The notes: generated from the sequence alone by a model not told the origin. A stretch of DNA of 64,000 nucleotides from an uncultured Poribacteria bacterium (GCA_951828515.1 OX639992.1:5062217-5126216), one strand, 5' to 3'; counted from the stretch's first letter, positions 15,048 to 24,528 are shown. Program-made: numbers and translations.

Positions 15048-16694
15048 CTACTGTGCAGGATGTGCTGTCATAATCTGCTCGTATTTTTCGCGAAACTGCT
15101 GGAGGTAATTTCCCTCACCATGATAGGCGGCAACGTCTGCAGGATTCGGCGCAATTGACGCACCGCGCTTCAAGACAGAAGCACTAAACGCCTCAACGTC
15201 AAAGGATTCGGCTTCCATACCGGAATCCGCATCGAAAAGTGCCTTGACCCCTGCGACAGCAGCACCGAGTGCGGCACCACCTTTCTCTACTGGGAGCGTT
15301 GGTCTGTTCCAGATTCCCGCGACGCGACGCATGATTTCAGGACTATCTGTCGCACCCCCCGTTACAAACAAGGGGTCCTGCGTCTGCTTTGTGAAAACGG
15401 CGGAGTAAATATAAACCGCGGCGAGGCTCGTTTCAATAATACCGGTATAATCTTCTGCTAAAGTGGATTGGGCAGTAGCACGGATTAACGCAAACGCACC
15501 AGAGACTGGAAAGGATTCAGTCTTCGGTTGCCAGAACGTCATAAACTGTCCGGGGGCAACCGTCTGTAACGCCGCTTCTCCGGGCGCGTATGCCTCTTTC
15601 GCTAAGCCGTAATGACTCCTCACGGAATCCCACACCATTGCACCGTTTGTGCGACATCCGAACATAAACGGACGATTGATGCCATCATACATTGCGTTGG
15701 CAAATCCCTCTGGATCGAGTGTGTCGCCGTCGGTTGACACCATATTGACGAAACTGGTGCCGAGGCTCAGTAAATCTCCCGCAACAGGCACCTTCGACTG
15801 CGGATTGTCACCAGAACCCGCTATCACGGCGCAGCGACCCTCGAAGCCATACTTCTCTATGTAATACGCCGCGAGACTACCGACAATAGAATCTGGACGT
15901 GCAAGCGTGGGCAATTTCGACTCGAGTGCCTCCACACCACCCGGTAAGCCGTCCGAGGTGGCACCCAACAGTGCGGTGTCCCACACCTTGTCCCGGTAGT
16001 TCATGAGCGACATCCCACATCCGTTACCGTAATCAATAGGTACCTCGGCGTTACCCGTCAAGACTGCAGGAATAAAACTGCTAATTAATTGGACTTTTGC
16101 TGTCGCTGCATAGCATTCAGGAAACTGTTCACCAACACGACGCGCGACGGCACCCGTGAATCGGAGCGGCGCGTCCGAACCGGAAAGATCAATCATCTCC
16201 GATTTTCCACCGACCCCGTCTCGGACAGCCTCAGTTTGCGCAGTCGTATTCGCGGTCATCCAGATTGGAGCATTGGGATACGCGAACGCGTCTTTTAGCA
16301 GGATTTGCAGGTCGCGCGTATCTTCGTCGAAGTTCTGGAAACTCGCAAGTTGCGCCAGAAGTGCGTCTGCATCTCGGTTCAGGTAGACATGCCCGTGTTG
16401 TTGCCCCGATGTGTTGATGAGGAGGATGTTCTCAAGTGGCACGCCTGACTCGCGCATGTCAGCAAACAAAGCATCAAGTGAGGCGAGATACATCAGCGGC
16501 GGCTGTTCGGCTTCGCCTTCCTCTCTCGGCGGTAAAATATAGTCTTCTCCGATACCGAATTGGTTGAGTCGTGCATCGGTACGATAATCAAGCGAATGCT
16601 CAAAGCATTTTTCCGTTGTGTCTATATCAATGACGACAGCAGATAAACTTTGCGTGCTTGAATCTAAACCGAGCGCGAGTCTTTCTCTTGGCAC
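15048..16694 (-). CDS. FGGY-family carbohydrate kinase (xylulokinase-like)
   Basis: This 548-residue kinase has the N-terminal FGGY phosphate-binding strand LGLDSSTQSLSAVVIDID (about 7-24), the segment INTSGQQHGHVYL (about 95-107), the sugar-site GNGCGMSLMNYRDKVWD, the second ATPase core AVIAGSGDNPQSKVP and the adenosine motif VTGGATDSPEIMRRVAGIWN near 450-470. It phosphorylates a pentulose or related polyol. The closest family form is xylulokinase, but the substrate is uncertain. No isomerase gene is adjacent. It is separated by 33 bp from moaC downstream. Confidence 0.85.
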   Translation of the reverse strand: MPRERLALGLDSSTQSLSAVVIDIDTTEKCFEHSLDYRTDARLNQFGIGEDYILPPREEGEAEQPPLMYLASLDALFADMRESGVPLENILLINTSGQQHGHVYLNRDADALLAQLASFQNFDEDTRDLQILLKDAFAYPNAPIWMTANTTAQTEAVRDGVGGKSEMIDLSGSDAPLRFTGAVARRVGEQFPECYAATAKVQLISSFIPAVLTGNAEVPIDYGNGCGMSLMNYRDKVWDTALLGATSDGLPGGVEALESKLPTLARPDSIVGSLAAYYIEKYGFEGRCAVIAGSGDNPQSKVPVAGDLLSLGTSFVNMVSTDGDTLDPEGFANAMYDGINRPFMFGCRTNGAMVWDSVRSHYGLAKEAYAPGEAALQTVAPGQFMTFWQPKTESFPVSGAFALIRATAQSTLAEDYTGIIETSLAAVYIYSAVFTKQTQDPLFVTGGATDSPEIMRRVAGIWNRPTLPVEKGGAALGAAVAGVKALFDADSGMEAESFDVEAFSASVLKRGASIAPNPADVAAYHGEGNYLQQFREKYEQIMTAHPAQ

Positions 16695-16768
16695 AAGTTT
16701 CTCCTATATATCCCACAATCAAGGATTGCGTTTGTGTAAAATTCACAATCACTTATACATCACAAGTT

Positions 16769-16789
16769 GGCGAGGATACAATCCTCGCC
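16769..16789. repeat. Palindromic dispersed repeat GGCGAGGAT-ACA-ATCCTCGCC
   Basis: This perfect 9-bp stem with a 3-base loop lies between the kinase gene and trxB, followed by AGCG. Related hairpins of the form GCGAGGTTACAAACCTCGCC occur at 23115-23136 and 24464-24486. It could serve as a transcriptional punctuation signal but lacks a T-run. Confidence 0.55.
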
Positions 16790-16826
16790 AGCGACGGTGA
16801 GTGCATTCCTCAAGCAGGGATTGCGG

Positions 16827-17789
16827 TTAATTCCCCGGATAGGCGCGGTTCTCTAACTCTGCGACGAACTTTTCAGCGGCGATCGCGGCGGCGGCACCGG
16901 CACCGGCAGCGGTAATCGCTTGACGAAAGACATGGTCATGGACATCGCCTGCAGCATAGACACCGTTTATATTCGTGCGTTGCATCTCGTCCACAACGAT
17001 ATATCCTTGCTCATCCATACTTATGACATCTGTGAAGAGCGCTGTGTTCGGAATATGTCCAATAAAGATAAATACACCATCAATCGGGAAGGGTTGCGTC
17101 TCACCGGTTTTAACGTTTTTCAGGGTGGCACCGGTCACTTTTTCTGTATCGCCGTTAATTTCCTCAACAACGGTGTCCCAGATAAACTTAATTTTATCGT
17201 TTTTGAAGGCGCGTTCCTGCATAATCTGGCTTGCACGCAGCTGATCGCGGCGATGGACAATATACACCTCGGAGGCGTACTTGGTTAGGAAGATGCCTTC
17301 CTCTAATGCCGCATCACCACCACCAACGACAACGAGCCGCTGATCTTGGAAGAAGAACCCATCACACGTGGCACAATAGGAGACACCCCGTCCACCGTAT
17401 GCCTCTTCACCCGGAATATTAAGCGTACGCGGCGATGCCCCTGTAGCGATAATCACAGATTTCGCACGGTATTCTTTCTCGTAGGTCGTGACAGCAAACG
17501 GGTGTTGCGAAAAGTCAACATCCGTTACGGTGTCGAATTTCACCTCGGTTCCAAACCGCTCTGCCTGTTCTTGCATGCCCTGTATAAAAACCCCAGCCTC
17601 GTTCCCGAAAAAGCCTGGATAGTTTTCCAAGTCAAGCGTCAAAGAGAGTTGGCCGCCGAGTGCCTCTCCTGTAATCAGGATAGGTTCAAGCATCGCACGA
17701 GACGTGTAGACGCCCGCAGCAAACCCAGCAGTGCCACCACCAATAATCACGATATTACGATCTTCTATGTTGTTTGTATTAGTATCCAT
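16827..17789 (-). CDS. trxB: Thioredoxin reductase
   Basis: This 320-residue flavoenzyme transfers electrons from NADPH to thioredoxin. It shows the FAD-binding IIGGGTAGFAAGVYTSRAML (about 14-33), the redox-active CATC pair in SYCATCDGFFF (about residues 136-139), the NADPH-binding VVVGGGDAALEEGIFLT (about 153-169) and the C-terminal GVYAAGDVHDHVFRQAITAA FAD motif. Length is normal. It starts after an AGCGCAAAATTAAAATT leader similar in kind to the repeat-derived ribosome sites. The neighbouring WD40 gene is probably a separate unit. Confidence 0.95.
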   Translation of the reverse strand: MDTNTNNIEDRNIVIIGGGTAGFAAGVYTSRAMLEPILITGEALGGQLSLTLDLENYPGFFGNEAGVFIQGMQEQAERFGTEVKFDTVTDVDFSQHPFAVTTYEKEYRAKSVIIATGASPRTLNIPGEEAYGGRGVSYCATCDGFFFQDQRLVVVGGGDAALEEGIFLTKYASEVYIVHRRDQLRASQIMQERAFKNDKIKFIWDTVVEEINGDTEKVTGATLKNVKTGETQPFPIDGVFIFIGHIPNTALFTDVISMDEQGYIVVDEMQRTNINGVYAAGDVHDHVFRQAITAAGAGAAAAIAAEKFVAELENRAYPGN

Positions 17790-17846
17790 AATTTTAATTT
17801 TGCGCTAAGCGTTAAACGACAACCTTAGTTTCATAAGAAGTTTTGA

Positions 17847-20027
17847 TTAAGTTCCGCCGCGGGCAGCATCCCAATCCCACAAAAGGATCGTGCCATCACG
17901 TCCAGCACTCACGAGCGTTTTGCCATCTGGTGAAAATAGCAGTGTGTCTATGAATGCTGTATGCCCGTCGAGGGGTGTTAGTTTGTCACCCGTTCCTAAA
18001 TCCCAGAGTTCTATTCTGCTGCCAAATGATGTCACCAGCACTGTCCGATCCGGTGAAAACACTAATCGTCTCGCCCCGCGCGGTATCTCCTTGAGACCGA
18101 TCTGTCTATGCCGTCCGAGCAGACGTGTGCCTTTGTAACTACCGATAGCAAGTAATCCCTTATCCGCAACGTATGCGAGTGCTGTAATAGCATCTCGAAA
18201 CGAGATGCTGTTACCGTCGATCATCGATGCTGGATCGTCTCCTTCAAGGAAGGGTGCCAACGGGACTCCTGTCTCTGCATCCCACATCTGAACCTGTCCA
18301 TTCATTGCCCCACTGATCAGTTTCTTTCCGTCTGGCGTGAATACCACGGCACTGACTTCCGTGGCGAGGTGATGAAGCCCGTGGAACGGTAATCCGAGCG
18401 GTAATTCTCTATTACCGTTTCCATGGACAGGAACATTTTCAGTGAGCGGGATATCCAGAAAAACGTCCTTGTCCGTAATAGTTGTGTTCCACACAAGTAT
18501 GTTCCCGGAACCCCCTAAGGCGATCCTTTTCCCATCTGGAGAAAACGCTAATTTCGTATCCCTCGGTGCATGTCTTTGTCGACTTATGAAAGTCGCGAGT
18601 TGATCTCCTGTTTTGACATCCGTTAGGACCACCTTGTTCTTGCCCATGTGCGTCATTGTAGAATGCGATTCACCCGTACCCGGATCAAAATATATCCTAC
18701 CCGTTGCGGAGACACTTGCGAGTTTTGTGCCGTCCGGTGAAAAGGATGCTCCTGATAACATGTCCCCACGTTCTGGGATCTCGATATCCGTTCTTTCCAA
18801 GGTTGTCAGATTCCAGAGTGTAATTATCCCGTTAAACGCAACACTCGCAAGCCTCGAACTGTCCGCCAAGAATGACACGGCTTTCACCGACTCCGTGTGT
18901 CCTGTAATATGCAGGGGTAAGGCTTCCTGCGTCTCTGTGCTCCAGAACCGGACCGTGCCGTCTACACTGCCACTTGCCAATGTCCGACTGTCCGGTGAAA
19001 ACCTCAAAGCAACGATACCACTGAGATGTCCCTGAAACGTCGTGAGCAAGGCACCGCTTGTCGTGTCCCATACATGGACTGCCGTATCCGTATCACCACT
19101 GGCGAGCATGCTACCATCAGGAGAGAACGCCAACGCATTTATCCAACCTATATGCTCTTGCAGCACAATCGGTGCCTCGGTTACCGCGGTATCCCATAAA
19201 CGTACCGCTGTGTCTTTACTGCCACTGGCGAGCCGCGTGCCGTCCGCGGAAAACGCCAAGGCTAACACATGCCGGCTCCTATCCACTGGCAATGGAAGGT
19301 GTTCATCTCCGAATTTTAAGTCTTGGTCACGCACGAATGGCACGGGGACCGGCATTGGTGCGTTTCCATCTGTAAGGATCTTCCCTTTCTCGCCCGTGGT
19401 GGTATCCCACAACGTGATCGTCCCGTCCCTCCCGCCAACGGCAATTTTATCATCTGTAAGCGCATAACTTTCAGGACCCCGCCGATTGCGTACCTGTTCC
19501 AAGGATCGGTCTTCTATAGCCGTAACACCTCGCTTTCCAGTTTCAACATACAATCTGTTGATCGAGACACCTCGTCTACTTAAACCAATAAGCGTGTTGC
19601 TATCTGAAGAAAAACGTAGATCCCTGCCAGCGTAAAGACCGTCCAAGCGTGAAACCTCCTGGCGTGTCGCTGTGTCCCACACCTTGAGCGAATGTTCACG
19701 AGACCTACCGCCTCCATTGGCAAGATAGCGTCCGTCCGGCGAAAATGCCACCGATTGACACATCCCTGGGAACATAGCGATCTCTTTTCCTGTCGCCATA
19801 TCGTAGAGCCAGACCCCGATGTTACTACCCACCACGAATTGTGTGCCGTCGGGTGAAAACGCGAGCGCATTAATCCCGCCTTTCCCCAAACGCGCTTTCA
19901 CCGCTTTTGGGAGTCCCCATTGTGATACATTCTCTGCACCTACGTCGGCTTCCACATCAGCATCACTAACGCCACCTAATATGAGCAACACAATTAAAAT
20001 GCCAGCAGTACCGACGATCATCCGCAT
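17847..20027 (-). CDS. Exported WD40-repeat protein
   Basis: This 726-residue protein begins with a signal peptide (MRMIVGTAGILIVLLILGG). It then carries about a dozen WD40-type blades with the recurring pattern LAFSPDGTxLASG...VxLWD, for example HIGWINALAFSPDGSMLASG and HTAFIDTLLFSPDGKTLVSA at the C-terminus. It probably forms two seven-bladed propellers in the periplasm or at the surface and would act as a protein-binding scaffold. No catalytic domain is attached. The ribosome site AGAGGAATATT precedes the ATG at 20027. Several blades are unusually similar at the DNA level, consistent with internal duplication. Confidence 0.9.
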   Translation of the reverse strand: MRMIVGTAGILIVLLILGGVSDADVEADVGAENVSQWGLPKAVKARLGKGGINALAFSPDGTQFVVGSNIGVWLYDMATGKEIAMFPGMCQSVAFSPDGRYLANGGGRSREHSLKVWDTATRQEVSRLDGLYAGRDLRFSSDSNTLIGLSRRGVSINRLYVETGKRGVTAIEDRSLEQVRNRRGPESYALTDDKIAVGGRDGTITLWDTTTGEKGKILTDGNAPMPVPVPFVRDQDLKFGDEHLPLPVDRSRHVLALAFSADGTRLASGSKDTAVRLWDTAVTEAPIVLQEHIGWINALAFSPDGSMLASGDTDTAVHVWDTTSGALLTTFQGHLSGIVALRFSPDSRTLASGSVDGTVRFWSTETQEALPLHITGHTESVKAVSFLADSSRLASVAFNGIITLWNLTTLERTDIEIPERGDMLSGASFSPDGTKLASVSATGRIYFDPGTGESHSTMTHMGKNKVVLTDVKTGDQLATFISRQRHAPRDTKLAFSPDGKRIALGGSGNILVWNTTITDKDVFLDIPLTENVPVHGNGNRELPLGLPFHGLHHLATEVSAVVFTPDGKKLISGAMNGQVQMWDAETGVPLAPFLEGDDPASMIDGNSISFRDAITALAYVADKGLLAIGSYKGTRLLGRHRQIGLKEIPRGARRLVFSPDRTVLVTSFGSRIELWDLGTGDKLTPLDGHTAFIDTLLFSPDGKTLVSAGRDGTILLWDWDAARGGT

Positions 20028-20202
20028 AATATTCCTCTAATCTACCCGTCTCTTTTTGAGGAGGTTCTCTTCGTGGGAGGGGTTTTCAACCTCGACGCAT
20101 TCCGTGCTTGCAAGCGAGCTGTTAATCCGAAGAAATCTCCTAAGATAGCTATCAGCAAGAGGAACCTTCGTTAAACGATATCCGCTTAACTGACTGCTGA
20201 AA

Positions 20203-20221
20203 GGATTTTTGAAAAAAATCC
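20203..20221. repeat. Hairpin GGATTTTT/AAAAATCC within a GCTGA repeat
   Basis: Flanked by CTGACTGCTGA on both sides (20189-20240), GGATTTTT-GAA-AAAAATCC forms a tight hairpin. It lies in the 217-bp gap between the WD40 and Ldh-like genes, downstream of the latter on the minus strand, and could terminate transcription. The rest of the gap shows no gene. Confidence 0.45.
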
Positions 20222-20244
20222 GACCTGACTGCTAACTACTTTAT

Positions 20245-21222
20245 TTAAAATGGATGCGGAATGCCAACGCGTTCAGCAACTGTTTTCAACTGTTCCTGAT
20301 GTGCTTCGCCAATCGGGATGCCGATTTCAGACCATTCCTGCTCGCGTTCCCATTCTAAACCGCCGGGCAGATCCGATCGGTCATACCCAGGTGCCGATTG
20401 CATCTGTCGCGCATCGTGGATATGTTGGTCGATCTCCGCTTTATACGCGTCAATCGGTCGGAATCGGGAAATGTCAATCGCTGCAATGAAAGCACCTTGA
20501 TTGGCACCCTCCCAGATTGTTGGTGGATCCGGTGGTTTATCGAATAGCCAGATACCTGCCATAAACCCACCGAGCGCGTGGCTCACATGGCTTAAACCCA
20601 ACATCTTGAAGAACGCCGCCGGACTCTGTTCAAACGCCTGTTCCAGTGGCAACTTGGCATCAATACCTGTTGCCATATCGACGACGATGGGAGGTTGGTC
20701 ACCCGCCGGAATCGCAAAACTCATCGGCGAGGCGCCTGTTGCAGTGGCAATTGCAGCGTCCGGACTGTGTCGAAAACGGTGGCAAGAGACCGCAAACCCA
20801 GCGCAATCCGCTTCAAGTGCGAGCCGTGTATACTTACCGGCACTCCCAAAGTGGAAGTGGTTCCGACTCGTTGCGGCACCGAGTCCCATCTCTTTAGCTT
20901 TTTTGACCGCTGCCTGTGCGGCATGATACGAGGCAAAATGCCCCATACCGCCATCGCCGTCGTAGACCGCCGTCGTCGGCGATTCATCGATGCAACGGAC
21001 GTTTGGACGTGGATTTACTTTACCGTCAAGCATCATCCCGACATATCCCGGCGTTTGCCACGTGCCATGACTGAATACCCCACGCAGATCCGTGAGAACC
21101 AGTAGACGCGCTATATGCGCAGCGTCCGCCTCCGAAGTGCCTGCCTTCTGGAAAGCGTTACTGACGAAACTCCGCAGTGCCTCTGGCATCACGCGGATAA
21201 ATTCTTTCGGTACTACATTCAT
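20245..21222 (-). CDS. Ldh2/malate-lactate dehydrogenase-family oxidoreductase
   Basis: This 325-residue protein belongs to the NAD(P)-dependent YlbC/YjmC/Ldh2 family, which reduces 2-oxoacids. The N-terminal helix and RLLVLTDLRGVFSHGTWQTP (about 43-62) contain the family's catalytic His. AATSRNHFHFGSAGKYTRLA (about 134-153) is the family signature, and the GASPMSFAIPAGDQPPIVVD strand follows. The C-terminal EQEWSEIGIPI region is normal. The exact substrate (malate, lactate, ureidoglycolate, sulfolactate) is not predictable. Its ATG lies two bases from the left inverted end of a repeat element that provides GCAAGGAAAATTAAAA as ribosome site. Confidence 0.85.
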   Translation of the reverse strand: MNVVPKEFIRVMPEALRSFVSNAFQKAGTSEADAAHIARLLVLTDLRGVFSHGTWQTPGYVGMMLDGKVNPRPNVRCIDESPTTAVYDGDGGMGHFASYHAAQAAVKKAKEMGLGAATSRNHFHFGSAGKYTRLALEADCAGFAVSCHRFRHSPDAAIATATGASPMSFAIPAGDQPPIVVDMATGIDAKLPLEQAFEQSPAAFFKMLGLSHVSHALGGFMAGIWLFDKPPDPPTIWEGANQGAFIAAIDISRFRPIDAYKAEIDQHIHDARQMQSAPGYDRSDLPGGLEWEREQEWSEIGIPIGEAHQEQLKTVAERVGIPHPF

Positions 21223-21223
21223 A

Positions 21224-21437
21224 TTTTTAATTTTCCTTGCGGAGACATGGCGTGCATTTGGAACTTTGACGTGCTTTCCTTAAATCCGCTCTCCACTTCG
21301 TTACGAGCTACGGTATTTGGTTTCATCTGCAACCGCCGTAACCAAGGATCGTAGCCTGCAACAACGGCGCAGGCGGATATGAGGACAGACGAAATAGACA
21401 CAACGAACGTGCTTTCTCCGCAAGGTATAATTAAAAA
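21224..21437. mobile_element. MITE-like element with about 21-bp inverted ends
   Basis: The left end (21224-21244, TTTTTAATTTTCCTTGCGG...) and right end (21416-21437, CTCCGCAAGGTATAATTAAA...) are imperfect inverse copies. The 214-bp unit has no gene. The interior holds CTCTCCACTTCGTTACGAGC (21281-21300) and CCTGCAACAACGGCGCAGGC (21355-21374), sequences seen elsewhere in the window. The left end is the ribosome leader of the Ldh-like gene. The right end contains the stop codon of the methyltransferase gene. Confidence 0.6.
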
Positions 21438-22252
21438 GTGAAACGCGGAATTCCATCAACAATCCGATAGGACTGTTCACACATTTTGCAGTGAAGACTG
21501 TGTTCTTCCCATGTAATGTCCCCTTTACACTGCGGACACACAAGAATTTCTTGCAATGTTTTCGTCGGGCGACGTTGGTTTCCTTTTGTCAAAAGCGATT
21601 TTACACGGGAAACGATGCTTCGCGGCACTGCGCTTTTAAGAAACAGGAACCACTCATTATGTCTCGGACTATTACTATCTGATGCGACAAGCCTGTCAAG
21701 CGTATCGTGGCATTCCAAATCCAGTGCTGACTCATGTTCGAGAAGTATTTTATAGTCTATTTCATCTTCCCATTCGTACTGGACCAAGAAGAGGTTATGG
21801 TGTGTAATATGAAACTGCTTCCAATGCTTATCTGTTACCGCCAACCTGTGAAAAAGTTGCCCAAATTGGGATTTTTTTTCATTCTTCCGTAGCATCAAAC
21901 AGCCATCAACCAAGTTGACGACCCAGTGGTGATAGTGCCATCCATAGATTCGCTCACCTATTTCAGATGGCGTTTCAATGTAGCCTCGGCATGCGACACG
22001 CATGAGTTCGGAGATGAATCGCCTCGGATCTTCAACGTGTTCCAACACATGCGAGCAGATGACATAGTCAAACGCCCGATCTGTGAACGGCAGGAACTGT
22101 CCATCCGCTTCCACCATCGGACGGTCGGTAACGATTGCACCGCCGCGTTGTTCGTCATCCCCTATAAATTTATCACATAGGACATCCGCGCGGGCTTTCG
22201 GATTATGACCGCTCCCTATTTCTAAGACAAAATCGTCTCGACGAATGTTCAT
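21431..22252 (-). CDS. SAM methyltransferase with C-terminal Trm112-like zinc ribbon
   Basis: This 273-residue protein has a class I methyltransferase core at 1-120: FVLEIGSGHNPKARADVL (motif I, about 8-25) and FDYVICSHVLEHVEDPRRFI (motif IV/post-IV region, about 60-80). The C-terminus (about 235-270) is ILVCPQCKGDITWEEHSLHC and KMCEQSYRIVDGIPRF, a four-cysteine ribbon like Trm112/UPF0434, normally a separate activator of methyltransferases. Its start overlaps the upstream methyltransferase stop by four bases (ATGA), so they are coupled. The stop codon lies in a repeat. The substrate is unknown; a surface glycan or small molecule is possible. Confidence 0.8.
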   Translation of the reverse strand: MNIRRDDFVLEIGSGHNPKARADVLCDKFIGDDEQRGGAIVTDRPMVEADGQFLPFTDRAFDYVICSHVLEHVEDPRRFISELMRVACRGYIETPSEIGERIYGWHYHHWVVNLVDGCLMLRKNEKKSQFGQLFHRLAVTDKHWKQFHITHHNLFLVQYEWEDEIDYKILLEHESALDLECHDTLDRLVASDSNSPRHNEWFLFLKSAVPRSIVSRVKSLLTKGNQRRPTKTLQEILVCPQCKGDITWEEHSLHCKMCEQSYRIVDGIPRFTF

Positions 22253-23106
22253 TTTTCGACGACCATGGTGATATAAGGACTCAGGTACGGAAACGCGCCT
22301 GCGATAATTCTGCCCTTTATGCCGAACCCAACGGCTTTCTTGACAATTGTGAACCCGTGCGACCGGAAAAATTGAGCCAGATCAATAGGGCTTGCATAAT
22401 AAGCACTATCCGCATCACCACCGATTGCATCCGCCTGTAAGTCGGGTTCACGGTAAATGAAGTTCGGTGATTTTGACGAGAACCGTTTCTTTACATAAAG
22501 TCCACAGTTACGCATAAACTGTTGCAACGCTTGCTGCTTCGTTTCACCCCAGACGGGTCTGCCGGGTTTGCCAGACATCAGGTTCAGCCAATCAAAGAAC
22601 GGGATTAAGGGTGAGCAGAGATTTGGTCCAGAGAGCACAATTCTTCCGCCCTTGCACACAACCCGCATCATCTCGGTTAACGCCGTTTCTACATCCGGCA
22701 GATGTTCAATTAATTCGTTTGAACAGACGACATCGAAGGACTCGCTTTCAAAGGGGAGTTCCATCACGTCGCAAACCTGATAGCGGAGACTCGGATTTTC
22801 CCATGCTTGCGCGTCTTCAAGAAAGAGTGGAGAGATGTCGGTTCCGACAACATCAAAATCCGCCTGATTCAGCAGCCGTGCTGAGATACCGTTCCCGCAT
22901 CCGAGGTCAAGCACCTTGGCACGAGGCGGTGCGTAGCGGATCACCAATTCTACGTAGTGTCGGAGATAAACTTCATCGTGTGCCGCGAGAAGTCCTTTGT
23001 AGGTTTCCGATGTCTCGTAGAACTCACGCATCCGCTCTCGAATTGACAACGATGTTTCAGATGCTGACGTTCCAAGCATAGTCATCCAAGGCTCTCCGTG
23101 TGCCAT
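22249..23106 (-). CDS. Class I SAM-dependent methyltransferase
   Basis: This 285-residue protein has motif I KVLDLGCGNGISARLL (about 64-79), the acidic VVGTDIS loop (about 86-92), motif IV FDVVCSNELIEHLPDVETAL (about 123-142) and the GGRIVLSGPNL strand. The form is Methyltransf_11. The C-terminal third is specific and carries no named domain. It overlaps the next methyltransferase gene by four bases, so the pair is co-translated and may work on consecutive or shared substrates. The ATG at 23106 could be replaced by internal Met codons at residues 7 and 10. Confidence 0.85.
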   Translation of the reverse strand: MAHGEPWMTMLGTSASETSLSIRERMREFYETSETYKGLLAAHDEVYLRHYVELVIRYAPPRAKVLDLGCGNGISARLLNQADFDVVGTDISPLFLEDAQAWENPSLRYQVCDVMELPFESESFDVVCSNELIEHLPDVETALTEMMRVVCKGGRIVLSGPNLCSPLIPFFDWLNLMSGKPGRPVWGETKQQALQQFMRNCGLYVKKRFSSKSPNFIYREPDLQADAIGGDADSAYYASPIDLAQFFRSHGFTIVKKAVGFGIKGRIIAGAFPYLSPYITMVVEK

Positions 23107-23178
23107 TGAAAGAGGACGAGGTTACAAACCTCGCCAGCGGAGGAAGGTGTTTGTTAAACCTCGAATAAGGCTGACTGG

Positions 23179-23580
23179 TTACGAGCGGAGCGTATTCCAC
23201 GGTGCCTGATCGTAAACATCAATAAGCTGATACCCCTCTGCACCTTTGCTGGGGCTGAGGGTAACAAACAACTTTGCTGACGCAGAGGAAACGTTAAAAG
23301 AGGCGTGGACCATGTCTGCGGGAATGAATACAGAGTCCCCCGCGTTGAGCGTCTGCTTTTTATCTTCAAGCCACTGCTCTACACTACCCTCTATAACGTA
23401 AATTACCTCTTCTTGGTCGGGATGTTTATGGAAATCGTGTCCATATCCGGGGGAGAGGCTGACTTCCATGGCAACGATGTCTTTCCCACCTGTACTTTCT
23501 GGGCGACTGAGCCAACCGATTGTTCCCCAGTCGAGTTCGTCTCGTTCTACGTCTGCTGACGCAATAAATTTTCCGTTCAT
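23179..23580 (-). CDS. Small cupin-domain protein
   Basis: This single-cupin protein has the metal motif SPGYGHDFHKHPDQEEVIYV with the His/His/Glu cluster, followed by EGSVEQWLEDKKQTLNAGDS and VFIPADMVHASFNVS with the second-motif His. The function is open; isomerase, dioxygenase or sensor roles all occur in the family. I chose the ATG at 23580 (133 residues) because the upstream in-frame start at 23646 would lie inside a strong hairpin at 23615-23648, and because AAGGAG lies 13 bases upstream. Confidence 0.75.
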   Translation of the reverse strand: MNGKFIASADVERDELDWGTIGWLSRPESTGGKDIVAMEVSLSPGYGHDFHKHPDQEEVIYVIEGSVEQWLEDKKQTLNAGDSVFIPADMVHASFNVSSASAKLFVTLSPSKGAEGYQLIDVYDQAPWNTLRS

Positions 23581-23614
23581 AACGCTATGCATTCTCCTTT
23601 TGTTGTTATAAAGG

Positions 23615-23648
23615 GAGTGCGCGCTGAGAGATTCAAAAGCGCGCACTC
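23615..23648 (-). terminator. Terminator-like hairpin downstream of the LamG gene
   Basis: GAGTGCGCGCT (23615-23625) and AGCGCGCACTC (23638-23648) form a perfect 11-bp stem with a 12-base loop. Read on the minus strand it follows the LamG stop (23658) and precedes CCCTTTATAAC, a weak T-run. It separates the LamG gene from the cupin gene. Confidence 0.6.
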
Positions 23649-23657
23649 GGACGGATT

Positions 23658-24431
23658 TTATCGCTGTGATTTCTTTAAAAATCCCCAGGTTGTAGCAAGT
23701 TTCTGGCGCGGATCAACGGCGAAAAGCTCGAAATAGCCGCTCTCCATCTGGTCAATAACCTCGTCCTCATCAAGGGCGCGGTTCCAAATACGGACCTCGT
23801 CGATGAGTCCAAGGAATTCGCGGTTGCCTTCGTGGGTTTTCCCAACAAGCACATCCGCTGTATCGCCTTTACCGGGTGGATTGTTTTTGCCACCAAATTC
23901 GCCAGCGGATTCACCGTTCACCCAATACTTGTGAGTCGAGCCGCCGTCTACCTGCGCCACGACGTGTACCCATTCGTCTAACGGGACTTTTTTGTTACAA
24001 ACACTTCCGCCACCGACACTAAGGTGCAAACATTCACTCGGAAATTCGGTGTAGAAACTGTAGGAACGTGGGTTGTTACTTTTCGCAACGATGCCTTGCC
24101 ACCTTTGACCATTCGGACCTTGATGGCGCTCGGTATTAATCCAAGCCATGACAGTGACGCTCTCATCAACGGTGAGAATCTCATCGTGTGGGACGACAAC
24201 CCAGTCGGTTTTGCCGTTAAGTTCTAAAGCGTTACCGAATTTGCCTTCAGCGAGCTTTGCATCGCCGACGAGTTCACCGTGGTTCTCATAGAGTGAATGG
24301 TCAATGGCATTTTTCCCATCGACCTCATCGAATGAGAAATAAAGGATCATTGAATCCTCTGGTTCGTTCAACGCGTAGGCAAAAGATGCCGTAAACGCGA
24401 CAAGTGTTAGCATTATAAATAGGGTTTTCAT
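23658..24431 (-). CDS. Exported LamG-domain protein with conserved C-terminal TWG tail
   Basis: This 257-residue protein has a signal peptide (MKTLFIMLTLVAFTASFAYA) and one concanavalin-like LamG domain (about 28-228). LamG landmarks are ILYFSFDEVDGKNAIDHSLY, NHGELVGDAKLAEGKFGNAL and the closing GLIDEVRIWNRALDEDEV. Such domains usually bind carbohydrate or protein ligands. The last residues, AVDPRQKLATTWGFLK plus KSQR, match a tail on five other exported proteins in the window. No catalytic domain is present. A hairpin at 23615-23648 probably ends its transcript. Confidence 0.85.
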   Translation of the reverse strand: MKTLFIMLTLVAFTASFAYALNEPEDSMILYFSFDEVDGKNAIDHSLYENHGELVGDAKLAEGKFGNALELNGKTDWVVVPHDEILTVDESVTVMAWINTERHQGPNGQRWQGIVAKSNNPRSYSFYTEFPSECLHLSVGGGSVCNKKVPLDEWVHVVAQVDGGSTHKYWVNGESAGEFGGKNNPPGKGDTADVLVGKTHEGNREFLGLIDEVRIWNRALDEDEVIDQMESGYFELFAVDPRQKLATTWGFLKKSQR

Positions 24432-24528
24432 TTTTCCTCCATAAAAGTCTCCTCCAGATAGGGTGAGGTTACAAACCGCGCCAGCGAAGAGGAGTATCTT
24501 ACTTTATTATTAACGTAATTAACGTAGG

